Assembly: GCA_041940305.1 (NCBI GenBank)
Contig: JBGTSJ010000017.1
Span: 1-64,000 of the forward strand
DNA: 64,000 nucleotides
DNA from: JBGTSJ01 sp041940305
GTDB lineage: Bacteria > Planctomycetota > Planctomycetia > Planctomycetales > Planctomycetaceae
Direction: 5' to 3'
The position numbers and the translations under genes were made by a program. Shown here in pieces: positions 46,829 to 54,465 of the stretch. Position 1 is the stretch's first letter. The number at the start of each line of letters is the position of its first letter. The notes under the pieces are model-generated. The model ran no database searches and was not told the origin of the DNA. It saw only the letters and a program-made list of their open reading frames with translations.

Positions 46829-47164
46829 GTCGTCACCTTCAGGGGAGCACGGACGCGCCCGCAGCGAGTGCCGAATGACACCGAGTCAGTGTCAAGATCG
46901 GCAGTCATGGGACCCGGCTTCAATTTATGCCGGTTATGCGGGCTGAATTGGTCGTTCTGATTACAACGGGCGTCCGTACCGTTTGTCTGCCGCCCCCAGT
47001 CCTCCCAGATTCCCACAACAACCGTGGACGTCTGAGTTGGGGCCGGCCGCTGCAACTCTAGGTTGCGATTTGGCGCACGCGTCGACTTTCTTCACCATCC
47101 ATGCAGAAACCCGGTTTCTTGAGGAAACCGGGTTTCTCAGATCATGTCCTCGCTCGGGCCGGGC
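46829..47164. other. Gene-free stretch between cpaB and the prepilin peptidase
   Basis: 336 bases. It holds the dyad TGACAC / GTGTCA (46876-46894), a candidate operator upstream of cpaB, and the palindromic repeat at 47105-47137 immediately downstream of the peptidase gene. No gene seen; the cpaB promoter may be here. Confidence 0.5.
47105..47137. repeat. GAAACC-GGTTTC palindromic element
   Basis: Perfect 14-bp inverted repeat, AGAAACCCGGTTTC and GAAACCGGGTTTCT, with a five-base TTGAG loop. Each arm is itself nearly palindromic (GAAACC-C-GGTTTC), so the element could also form two hairpins. It lies 28 bases beyond the peptidase stop. No U-tract, so REP-like rather than a terminator. Confidence 0.75.
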
Positions 47165-47716
47165 CTACATCATGCCAGCGTAGAAGAAGTACGCGATCGA
47201 GCCGACGCAGATCGGGATGCCGTACGGCAGCAGCAGCATCTGCGGCTTCCGCTCGGCGGCGATCTTCGAGAGCTCGCCAGGGCTCTTCACCGTCATGAAC
47301 TCCAGCACGATCTGCGAGAAGTTCCCGCAGTGCTTCTTCCAGCTCCGCCGCCAGGCGACCATCACGACCGCCATCACGGCGCCGACGATGACCGACCAGA
47401 CGAACGCTTCCCAGGTCACGGCCGCGCCCAGCCACGCGCCAATCCCCGCCATCAGCTTCACGTCCCCGGCCCCCATGCCACCCACCGCGTACAGTGGCAG
47501 CAGCGTCGCCAGGCCGACTGCCATCCCGATCAGTCCATCACCCAGCCCCTGCCAGCCGCCGACCCAGGCGCTATAAATCAGGCCGGACAGGACCATCGGA
47601 AACGTCAGCCAGTTCGGCACGCGCAGCTGCTTGCCGTCGATCCACGCCGCCCAGATCAGGAGGACGCAAACGACCTTTACGTGCCAGTTCGAGACGAGGA
47701 ATTCCTGCCAGTCCAT
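47165..47716 (-). CDS. cpaA: Type IV prepilin peptidase, CpaA/TadV type (A24)
   Basis: Aspartic protease that cleaves the Flp prepilin leader. 183 aa with about six membrane helices. Catalytic Asp motifs are present: AAWIDGKQLRVPNW (first Asp) and GAGDVKLMAGIGAWLG (GxGD, second Asp). It lacks the N-terminal methylase domain and zinc motif of PilD, as expected for the short TadV type. C-terminus ends near the palindromic element. Same strand as the other cpa genes. Confidence 0.92.
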   Translation of the reverse strand: MDWQEFLVSNWHVKVVCVLLIWAAWIDGKQLRVPNWLTFPMVLSGLIYSAWVGGWQGLGDGLIGMAVGLATLLPLYAVGGMGAGDVKLMAGIGAWLGAAVTWEAFVWSVIVGAVMAVVMVAWRRSWKKHCGNFSQIVLEFMTVKSPGELSKIAAERKPQMLLLPYGIPICVGSIAYFFYAGMM

Positions 47717-47779
47717 GGGAAGGGACCCTTTTGCGAATTGAGGAAAGAGGGGGAGTCAATCCATCCGGTTGTCAGTCAT

Positions 47780-47820
47780 CAGTTGTCAGCTCCAGGCTTT
47801 TTGCTGTGAACTGACAACTG
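47780..47820. repeat. Inverted repeat CAGTTGTCAG / CTGACAACTG
   Basis: Perfect 10-bp arms at 47780-47789 and 47811-47820 with a 21-base loop containing a T5 run; weaker similarity extends outwards on both sides. It lies in the 118-base gap between the 37-aa gene and the prepilin peptidase gene. Of the short dispersed intergenic repeat kind; function unknown. Confidence 0.6.
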
Positions 47821-47834
47821 AGAACTGAAAACTC

Positions 47835-47948
47835 TTATGCCCTGCCGCCGAGAAGGCCGGTCGTCAGCAGCGCGGCCAGACCGGCGACGAAGAGCGCCGT
47901 CAACTGCACCAGCATGGCCGACTCGATTTCGATCCAGAACGGAAACAT
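47835..47948 (-). CDS. 37-aa hydrophobic micro-protein in the Flp pilus locus
   Basis: Short frame from the ATG at 47946-47948 to TAA at 47835-47837. The protein begins MFPFWIEIESAML and continues with a single membrane helix (LTALFVAGLAALL) and a Gly-rich end (GLLGGRA). It lies between the Flp pilin and the prepilin peptidase, on the same strand, after a hairpin. Low amino-acid complexity fits a small membrane protein, and an upstream start or ribosome site is not strong. It could be a pilus-associated micro-protein or an unprocessed small pilin-like peptide; coding status is uncertain. Confidence 0.5.
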   Translation of the reverse strand: MFPFWIEIESAMLVQLTALFVAGLAALLTTGLLGGRA

Positions 47949-48030
47949 GGGAGGCGTCTTGTGAGCGGTGAGTTTTTGAACGTTGTGCAGCTCTGGCCCA
48001 TCGAACCGGGCTTGTCCCTAAGCAGAGAAA

Positions 48031-48063
48031 CCGTCCGGCCGGACACAGCGCCCGGCCAGACGG
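48031..48063 (-). terminator. Terminator-like hairpin after the Flp pilin gene
   Basis: Arms CCGTCCGGCCGG (48031-48042) and CCGGCCAGACGG (48052-48063) pair at 11 of 12 positions with a nine-base loop. On the minus strand it is followed by TTTCTCTGCTTA, a weak U-tract. It starts 33 bases after the pilin stop. It may partly terminate or stabilise a highly expressed pilin mRNA relative to downstream cpa genes. Confidence 0.55.
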
Positions 48064-48096
48064 CGAATCCCATGAAGGGACGACTTAGACCGACGA

Positions 48097-48279
48097 CTAC
48101 GGGGCCGGGGTCAGAGCGTTCTTCACGTCCGTGAACCGATCGTTGGCGGTCGTACCAACGGCCTTAATGGCGGTGAGGCAGACGATGATGATCAGAGCGA
48201 GCATCACCGCGTACTCAACGGCCGTGGGGCCGTCTTCCGAGACCAGGAAGGTCTTCACGCTGTCGAACAGATTCTTCAT
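48097..48279 (-). CDS. flp: Flp/Fap-type pilin
   Basis: Major type IVb pilin subunit, 60 aa. The leader ends in SEDG and the mature part begins PTAVEYAVMLALIIIVCLTA: Gly at -1, Glu at +5 and Tyr at +6 identify the Flp family. The ATG has an AGAGGAC ribosome site. It is the first gene of the cpa locus; peptidase, CpaB, secretin and CpaE follow on the same strand. The ATPase TadA and platform proteins TadB/C are not in the window. Confidence 0.95.
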   Translation of the reverse strand: MKNLFDSVKTFLVSEDGPTAVEYAVMLALIIIVCLTAIKAVGTTANDRFTDVKNALTPAP

Positions 48280-48934
48280 TTTTTGTCCTCTCTACGAACC
48301 CTAAAGTGCCCGACTGCGCCGGACACCACACCGGACCGAGCTGCCCCCGGAACTCCCGGTCAGCGAGCCTCGATCCCGATTCCCAAGTGGAAGGCCTCAA
48401 ATGAGGCGAGTCAGAAACCGTTGCGGCGTCAGTCGTTTCGTCAGGGACACGCAATGACGGGCAACACGAAAACCTAGGTCGCGTTTCCGACGTGTCAAAT
48501 TTCCTGTTCTGGAAATTGCCCGAAATCGCAAACGTGGACTTTTCGCTACACCCGGCGCAGCACGGACGCATCAGTCCGATACCCGATGGATTCACCCTGG
48601 CCGCTGCCAGACCGGTGCGTTGCGTTTCGGCAGGGGTAAGTCAGCTCGACGCAAAGCCGCGAAGACGCGCAAAGTAAAGGAGCAAACGGGAAAGAAAGGC
48701 GGACGGCCACTCGATCGACCGATGCCCGATCTTCTTCCCTTTGCGCGTCTTCGCGTCTCTCTGCCGTTGCGTCGTCCTCTCCACGTAGAGACTCGTCTTT
48801 CCCGACTTACGTCGATCTGTTACAAGCCCGCCGCATTCCGGCGTCCCCGCCGCCGGAGAAGGACGCCCGCGATGACCGCGGTGCGCCGCGAGGGGACGCC
48901 GCCACACCGCCTTGCGGAGACGGCAGAGGTCCCC
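48280..48934. other. Divergent gene-free stretch between the Flp pilin and the DUF11 protein
   Basis: 655 bases containing several dyads: GCCTCA-AA-TGAGGC (48394-48407), AATTTCC-TGTTCT-GGAAATT (48498-48517) and the larger inverted repeat at 48648-48773. The first two are candidate operators or hairpins upstream of the pilin. Promoters for both flanking genes are expected here, but no clear hexamers were recognised. An alternative start of the DUF11 protein lies at 48872. Confidence 0.5.
48648..48773. repeat. Inverted repeat of the CGCAAAG/GCGAAG kind
   Basis: Perfect 17-bp arms CGCGAAGACGCGCAAAG (48658-48674) and the complement at 48739-48755, 64 bases apart, with outer GACGCAA / TTGCGTC pairing (48648-48654 and 48767-48773). 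Together they could fold into a long stem. It is a short non-coding element in the pilin/DUF11 divergent region; a related motif ACGCAAAG occurs twice near 12888-12950. Confidence 0.7.
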
Positions 48935-51658
48935 ATGCTCAGCGCCATCTGGAAGATCGCCGCCCTGTTCGGGGTCATCGGCGTCGGCTGCTTCGTCGTA
49001 CTGGAAGTGCACAAGCGACTCCCGGAACAGACGGGAAACGCCGCATCCGTGGACGATTTCCAGTCTCTGGACCGAGCGGGGGCGGACGAATCGGACGGGC
49101 AACCTCACCCGGCGCAATCGGACGAGTTCTCGGCAGGCTCCTTTGCTGAGGCCGGTGACGCCTATGCCGACCCCTTCGGCGGCGACGCACAGTATGAGCC
49201 GACTGGCGCACCGACCCCTGACACAAGTGGCACCGACAACTGGCTGCTCGCCAACGACGAGCCGGAGGACATCTCCGCTGCAGACTCGTCGGCGCCGCGC
49301 GATGCGGACTTCGCGGCCGGCGACTGGCAAAGCATGGAGACGAACGCCGCCACAAGTCCGCGAGAACTCCCGCAGGAATTCACGGACGTGGCCGACAGCG
49401 ACGATCCCTTCGCCGCAACGGCGGACCCCGCATCGTCCGCGGCGCGGTTGCAGCCATTGGGAACGGGCGAGGCCGGGCCAGGACTTGCTATGCCTACTGA
49501 AGATCCGTCTCCGAATCGCGATCCGGCCGTGGTGACGGCTGCCGCGGACGGCTCTCTGAACGGCGCAGTGATTCCCGCGTCCAGCGAAGAACCGGGTGGA
49601 GCCTCAGTCGCATTCGATCCGTTTAGCGGCGACGAAGGCTCGACAGCAGCCTCAACGGAGGCAGACAACCCGGCTGAGCCTTCAGAATTCCCGGGCGAAC
49701 CTGCTCCCTTTGATCCGTTTGGAGGCGAGCCTTCGTCCGCGACAGCGGAACAGCCGGCGCCTGAAGCCGATCCGTTCTCCGGTGCGGAACTCAGTGACGA
49801 TGGTGATGCGGAAGTGGTCATGCCGGCCGATTTCGACGAAGCTGGACTCAATGAGACCACACCTCGGCCGCAGCTTCCCGATGTCGAGCAGGATCCGTTC
49901 TCCGGAAGCACCAGCCGCGAGGACTCCAGTGCCCAAGACCCCTCAGCCGCTCCGGCCGCATTTGATCCGTTCGGCGGCAGCGGGAACGCAAGCGATCCCC
50001 AGCAGGGTGGCGGCGACTTTGGAGCAGAGTCGAGTTCTGCATCGGACTACGAACCGAATACGGCACTCCCCGGTGAGCAGCCCCTTAACCCCACGTTCGC
50101 CGATTCACCTGCTGCCGCCGGTGAGCCGGCTGCCCCGTTCACTCTCGAAGAGGACGACGGCCCCCCCGCGATGCGCACGGCGGCGCCGGCTGCCGACTTT
50201 GCGCCACAGATCGATGCCGCCATCCCGGACGCCCGTCCAGCGCGTCCGGACTATGTCGGCGACGCCACTCTCGACGCCAATGTTCCGGCCGGACCGCAGC
50301 AGCCTGAGCTGACCGTCGAGAAGGTCGCTCCCCCCGAAGCGACCGTTGGAGAGCCCCTGATCTATGCGATCAAGGTGAAGAACGTCGGCAGCAGCGCCGC
50401 CCACGACGTGATTGTGGAAGACCGCATTCCGCGCGGCACGACGCTGGAAGGCACCATCCCGCAGGCCGAACTGAGCGACAAGCGGCTCGTCTGGCGGCTG
50501 GGCACGATGGAGCCGGATCAGGAACAGACGATCCGGATCAAAGTCGTACCGACCGATTCGGGCGAGATCGGCAGCGTCGCCACCGTCCGTTTCGTCGCGG
50601 AAGTCGCGGCCACCACGCGCATCACCACGCCGTCATTGACGCTCGACATGACCGGTCCGAACGAGGTCGCCGTCGGCGAGCAGGCGACGTACCGCTTTAC
50701 GGTGACGAACAACGGCGAGACGGACGCACGCAATGTGTTCGTCCGCAACCTGCTCCCCGCCGGACTGGAGCACCCCGGAGGAGACGATATTGAGTACGAG
50801 GTCGGCACGCTCCCCGCCGGCGAGTCACGCTCGGTCGAGTTGACGGTGACCGGCGCCGAAGCCGGCCAGTATCAATCGAAGGGGCTCGTCAGCACCGGCA
50901 GCACGACGCGTTCGGAGTCCGCTGTCGACGTCAACGTCATCGGAGCCCGCCTGCTGATTCAGCGTCAGGGGCCGAAACGCCGATTCATCGGCAGCACCGC
51001 AGACTACATGACCCACGTCAGCAATCGCTCGTCCGAAACGCTGCGGCAGATCACCGTCGTCGAACAGGTTCCGGACGGCCTGGAACTGGCCGGCGTGCCG
51101 GAGGGAGGACAGTTCGACGCCCAGCGGCGGACCATCACCCGGCAGATCGCGGAACTCGCTCCGGGCGAGACCACAACGTTTCAGACAAGCCTGATGGCAC
51201 GGGACCAGGGAACATGGAACGGCGTCGTGCGTGCGACTGATGCCACCGGCAACAAGGCGTCGGTGACCGCGCCGCTCGAAGTCGCGGGCTTCCCGTCTCT
51301 GGCATTCGATGTCGAACATGCCGGACGTCCGGTGTCCGTCGGCGAACGCGTCGCGCTGCGGCTGGTGGTCAAGAACCGCGGGACGGGCGCCGCGGAAGAC
51401 GTGCAGGCGCTGTTCGAGATCCCCGACAATCTCACGTTCGTGAATGCCGAAGGCCCCGTCTCATTCGAGATCGAGGGACGTTTCGTTCGCTTCGCCGCCC
51501 TGGATGCGATCGAAGCCGATGGCGAAGAGTCCTTCGACATCATCCTCACCGCCGCTGACTCGGGCACGACCCGCGTGTCGGCTCAGCTGCTCACGCCCGA
51601 TCTGGCCGAACCGCTGCGACATGACGAAGCGGTGGTGGTCCAGGCCGACGGAAGATAA
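48935..51658 (+). CDS. Membrane-anchored DUF11 surface protein with acidic DPFGG-repeat region
   Basis: 907 aa from the ATG at 48935; an in-frame ATG at 48872 with a GGAGAAGGA ribosome site would add 21 residues and is possible. One N-terminal membrane anchor (about 7-23, FGVIGVGCFVVLEV) is followed by an acidic, Ala/Ser/Pro-rich disordered region (about 30-450) with seven DPF(G/S)G-like motifs, at about residues 79, 157, 228, 260, 279, 320 and 344. The C-terminal half contains four DUF11-type Ig-like domains starting near 457, 568, 672 and 789 (each with a VGE-Y-V-N pattern, e.g. VGEPLIYAIKVKNVG). Probably an envelope or periplasmic structural protein. It converges on the DUF1501 gene with a 10-base gap. 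Confidence 0.85.
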   Translation: MLSAIWKIAALFGVIGVGCFVVLEVHKRLPEQTGNAASVDDFQSLDRAGADESDGQPHPAQSDEFSAGSFAEAGDAYADPFGGDAQYEPTGAPTPDTSGTDNWLLANDEPEDISAADSSAPRDADFAAGDWQSMETNAATSPRELPQEFTDVADSDDPFAATADPASSAARLQPLGTGEAGPGLAMPTEDPSPNRDPAVVTAAADGSLNGAVIPASSEEPGGASVAFDPFSGDEGSTAASTEADNPAEPSEFPGEPAPFDPFGGEPSSATAEQPAPEADPFSGAELSDDGDAEVVMPADFDEAGLNETTPRPQLPDVEQDPFSGSTSREDSSAQDPSAAPAAFDPFGGSGNASDPQQGGGDFGAESSSASDYEPNTALPGEQPLNPTFADSPAAAGEPAAPFTLEEDDGPPAMRTAAPAADFAPQIDAAIPDARPARPDYVGDATLDANVPAGPQQPELTVEKVAPPEATVGEPLIYAIKVKNVGSSAAHDVIVEDRIPRGTTLEGTIPQAELSDKRLVWRLGTMEPDQEQTIRIKVVPTDSGEIGSVATVRFVAEVAATTRITTPSLTLDMTGPNEVAVGEQATYRFTVTNNGETDARNVFVRNLLPAGLEHPGGDDIEYEVGTLPAGESRSVELTVTGAEAGQYQSKGLVSTGSTTRSESAVDVNVIGARLLIQRQGPKRRFIGSTADYMTHVSNRSSETLRQITVVEQVPDGLELAGVPEGGQFDAQRRTITRQIAELAPGETTTFQTSLMARDQGTWNGVVRATDATGNKASVTAPLEVAGFPSLAFDVEHAGRPVSVGERVALRLVVKNRGTGAAEDVQALFEIPDNLTFVNAEGPVSFEIEGRFVRFAALDAIEADGEESFDIILTAADSGTTRVSAQLLTPDLAEPLRHDEAVVVQADGR

Positions 51659-51668
51659 CCGGCTCGGC

Positions 51669-53084
51669 CTACGCCAGGATTTCGTGCGCGACCCGGCCCT
51701 CCACGTCCGTCAGGCGGAAGTTGCGGCCGGCGTACTGGTAAGTCAGTTGCTCGTGATCCAGTCCGAGCAGATGCAGCAGCGTCGCATGCATGTCGTGCAT
51801 GTGAACTTTGCCTGCAATCGCTTCGTGGCCGAACTCGTCGGTCTCGCCGAACGCGAATCCGGCCTTCACGCCCCCGCCCGCCAGGAAGTGAGTGAACCCC
51901 TTAGGATTGTGATCGCGCCCGTCGGAACCCTGCGAAAACGGATTGCGGCCAAACTCCCCTCCCCACCAGACGAGTGTGTCGTCCAGCAGTCCGCGGGCCT
52001 TCAGGTCGGCAAGCAGACCCGCGACTGGTTTGTCGGTGGCTTTGGCGTGCTCGGCATGCTTCCCGATGTTCGAGTGCTGATCCCACTGCGGGTTCGATCC
52101 GTTGTCGGCGTAGTTAATCTGGATAAAGCGCACGCCCGCTTCCGCCATCCGCCGGGCGAGCAGGCACTGGCGGCCAAAGTTATCCGTCTCCTTCTCCCCG
52201 ATGCCGTACAGCTCAATCGTGGCCTGCGTCTCCTGTGAAACGTCCAGTACTTCCGGTGCGTGCATCTGCATCCGCCAGGCGAGCTCGAACGAGTTGACGA
52301 CGGCCCCCAGCTCATCGCTCCCGCCGGCCCGCTCCAGCTGGCTCCGGTTCATCTCGGACAACAGATCCAGCTGCCGCCGCTGATCAGATGGGCTCAGTGA
52401 CGCGTTGGCAATATGATTGATGCGGGCCTCCGTCGTCGGCTGACCGGCCCGGCCAACGGCTGTCCCCTGATGCTCCGCCGGGAGAAACGCGTTGGAGTAG
52501 TTGCGCGGCCCCCCGTTCGCCGCCGACGGGCAGATCGTCACAAACGCCGGCAGGTTGCGGTTCTCGCTTCCGAGGCCGTAGCTGACCCAGGCGCCGAACG
52601 ACGGCCGGATGAGGTTCGTCGCACCCGTATGCAGGAACAACGTACTCGGTCCGTGCGCCACGCCATTGGTATGCAGCCCGTGCAGGAAGCACAGGTCGTC
52701 AACGTGCTGAGCGATCTCCGGGAATAGATCGGACACCCAGCGACCGGTCTCCCCGTACTGGCGGAATTTCCACAGTGACTGCATGACGGTTTCCTCACCC
52801 GTCATGCCGGTCTTGGCCATCTTGCGTGCGTCGCGGAACGCAAGCTTCTGCCCGTGGTACTGCTCCAGGGCCGGCTTGTAGTCGAACGTGTCGACGTGGC
52901 TGGGCCCCCCCTGCATGAAGACGAAGATGATCCGCTTGGCCCGCGGAGCGAACATCGGAGCCAGCGCCCCGTGGCGGGCTGTCGCCCCCTGGGATCGTTC
53001 GCTGCACAGCCCCGCCAGCGCAATCGAACCGAAGCCGCAGGCAGTGGAACGCAGCCAATTTCGTCGCGAGATCGCGGAATTCAT
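51669..53084 (-). CDS. Tat-exported DUF1501 protein (second copy)
   Basis: 471 aa. A twin-arginine signal (SRRNWLRSTACGFGSIALAG) precedes the DUF1501 domain with FVFMQGGPSHVDTFDYKPAL, GGEFGRNPFSQGSDGRDHN and the C-terminal MHDMHATLLHLLGLDHE. These match the other copy at 35906-37345, but overall identity is moderate, so they are distinct paralogues rather than a recent duplication. Metal-binding Asp/His are in place; the reaction is unknown. No DUF1549/1553 partner gene is adjacent. Confidence 0.93.
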   Translation of the reverse strand: MNSAISRRNWLRSTACGFGSIALAGLCSERSQGATARHGALAPMFAPRAKRIIFVFMQGGPSHVDTFDYKPALEQYHGQKLAFRDARKMAKTGMTGEETVMQSLWKFRQYGETGRWVSDLFPEIAQHVDDLCFLHGLHTNGVAHGPSTLFLHTGATNLIRPSFGAWVSYGLGSENRNLPAFVTICPSAANGGPRNYSNAFLPAEHQGTAVGRAGQPTTEARINHIANASLSPSDQRRQLDLLSEMNRSQLERAGGSDELGAVVNSFELAWRMQMHAPEVLDVSQETQATIELYGIGEKETDNFGRQCLLARRMAEAGVRFIQINYADNGSNPQWDQHSNIGKHAEHAKATDKPVAGLLADLKARGLLDDTLVWWGGEFGRNPFSQGSDGRDHNPKGFTHFLAGGGVKAGFAFGETDEFGHEAIAGKVHMHDMHATLLHLLGLDHEQLTYQYAGRNFRLTDVEGRVAHEILA

Positions 53085-53199
53085 GCAATCGTCTCGAAGA
53101 AGCCCAGGTTGCGACCGAGGACGCGCGTTCCCCGGCGTCGATCACACTCCAGTCTAATCGATCGGCCCCGCAGCGCCAAAGTTTTCAACCGGATCGGGT

Positions 53200-53661
53200 T
53201 CAGGAACCCGCAGGCCGGCCGATAATTTCGGTGACCTGCTGAATGGTCTCGGGAGATGAAGGGTAGATGAGCCACGGTCGACTGGGCAAGCGGGCCGGGA
53301 CCACCTCGAACGTTCCGGCCGACACCTGCATCAGCGGCAAGACATAGGTTTGCCCCTGCTCCGCCGCTGTCTCGTTGAGATTCGTGACGCGGATGTCGCC
53401 CGGGCCGACTGCGCTCCGCCATCCTCGTTCGACCGTAACCGCGCCGGTTGCCGCGTCTTCGACGCGCCCGACGACGATCACCGGCGACCGCAGCAGCTGG
53501 TCGCGATTCAATGTGACCGGATTCGCCGCGGCGAGCGTGAGGACCGTCAGGGCCGCACACCATACGGCCGCCAGCAGCAGCACTGCCGCCGTCCGTCGCG
53601 TCACCCAGCGATCACCGGCCGCTGCATGGGAGTCGGGAGCGGGAATCTCGTTGACCGGCAT
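53200..53661 (-). CDS. Single-pass membrane protein of unknown function
   Basis: 153 aa from the ATG at 53661, which has a GAGGGAGG ribosome site; the frame opens 30 codons further upstream without support. One membrane helix (about 22-45, TAAVLLLAAVWCAALTVLTL) is followed by a soluble domain of about 105 aa with VIVVGRVEDAATGAVTVERG and GDIRVTNLNE, which looks like a small beta-barrel. It follows the Minf_1886-family gene after 90 bases. No family recognised. Confidence 0.65.
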   Translation of the reverse strand: MPVNEIPAPDSHAAAGDRWVTRRTAAVLLLAAVWCAALTVLTLAAANPVTLNRDQLLRSPVIVVGRVEDAATGAVTVERGWRSAVGPGDIRVTNLNETAAEQGQTYVLPLMQVSAGTFEVVPARLPSRPWLIYPSSPETIQQVTEIIGRPAGS

Positions 53662-53751
53662 CCGGCCTCCCTCTGCGCAAGAAGCGCGCGATAAGCTCAA
53701 GCGCCGCTGGATCGAACTCATGCCCGCCCGGCCGTCGGCGCTGCGCCGCAA

Positions 53752-54153
53752 CTACGCCCTGCGAAAGACCTGATCGGTATCGATCGCATAGGCGCGATCA
53801 AACGCCTCGTCGAATTCATAGATGTCGCTGAAGTCGGCGAGCGTGTCGCGGTCGGTCTTCCGCATCTCGCCGCGTTCGATCAGTTCGAACACGATGCGAC
53901 CGAAGTCCGATGTGCTGCGAATGCCCCAATGCTCAAAGACCGTGCGCGCCAGCAACCCGAATCGCTTGACCGCCAGATCACGGATCCCTTCGCACAACTC
54001 CTGACCCGTAATGTGCGCGTTCTCGTCATCCGGATTCCGCGGCTGAGGGCGTCGCAGCTTCTCCTGGGTGTATTGGAGCGATTCGAAGACGAATCGATAA
54101 GCGTCCTGATGATACCGCAAGCGCGGCAGCGCGGGGCGGCTCGTGACTTTCAT
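53752..54153 (-). CDS. Minf_1886-family protein
   Basis: 133 aa, soluble, no signal. The family pattern is clear: YHQDAYRFVFESLQYTQEKL, HITGQELCEGIRDLAVKRFG, TVFEHWGIRSTSDFGRIVF and DIYEFDEAF. The family is widespread in Planctomycetes/Verrucomicrobia-type bacteria and its function is unknown. Start at the only suitable ATG. A candidate promoter lies about 90-115 bases upstream. Confidence 0.88.
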   Translation of the reverse strand: MKVTSRPALPRLRYHQDAYRFVFESLQYTQEKLRRPQPRNPDDENAHITGQELCEGIRDLAVKRFGLLARTVFEHWGIRSTSDFGRIVFELIERGEMRKTDRDTLADFSDIYEFDEAFDRAYAIDTDQVFRRA

Positions 54154-54465
54154 CGGCGCAGACCCTGATTCCTGGCGCCGTCCGGCCTGAATGCCGGTCG
54201 GCGAATAATCTGAACGGCGAATTCACCACTTCCTCGCCCATCATACATTCGGGGGATTCCTGAGGGCAAGTTTTGCCCGAACCCTGATTTGCCCCCGCGG
54301 ACGGGCACAGTCAGAGCGGCATAAATCGCCGGTGGAACACGCAGTCCGGTGGCAAATGCATCCAGCAGATTTGTCCGCAGTCTGGCGCCCCCCCCCAGCA
54401 AACGGAATCCCTCACCACCGGACTTCCCTAACTCGAGCGGATGAGTCTGCAGACGCATCCTCAGT
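54154..54465. other. Gene-free stretch between Minf_1886 and DUF58 genes
   Basis: 312 bases. It holds the candidate promoter and a 6-bp hairpin GGGCAA-GTT-TTGCCC (54264-54278), which overlaps the candidate -35. The rest is not recognised as coding. Confidence 0.45.
54240..54269 (-). promoter_or_regulatory. Candidate promoter of the Minf_1886 gene
   Basis: Minus-strand TTGCCC (54264-54269) and TATGAT (54240-54245) with an 18-base spacer; -10 matches five of six consensus bases, -35 four of six. The -35 lies in the hairpin GGGCAA-GTT-TTGCCC. The expected 5' leader would be about 80 bases. Confidence 0.35.
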
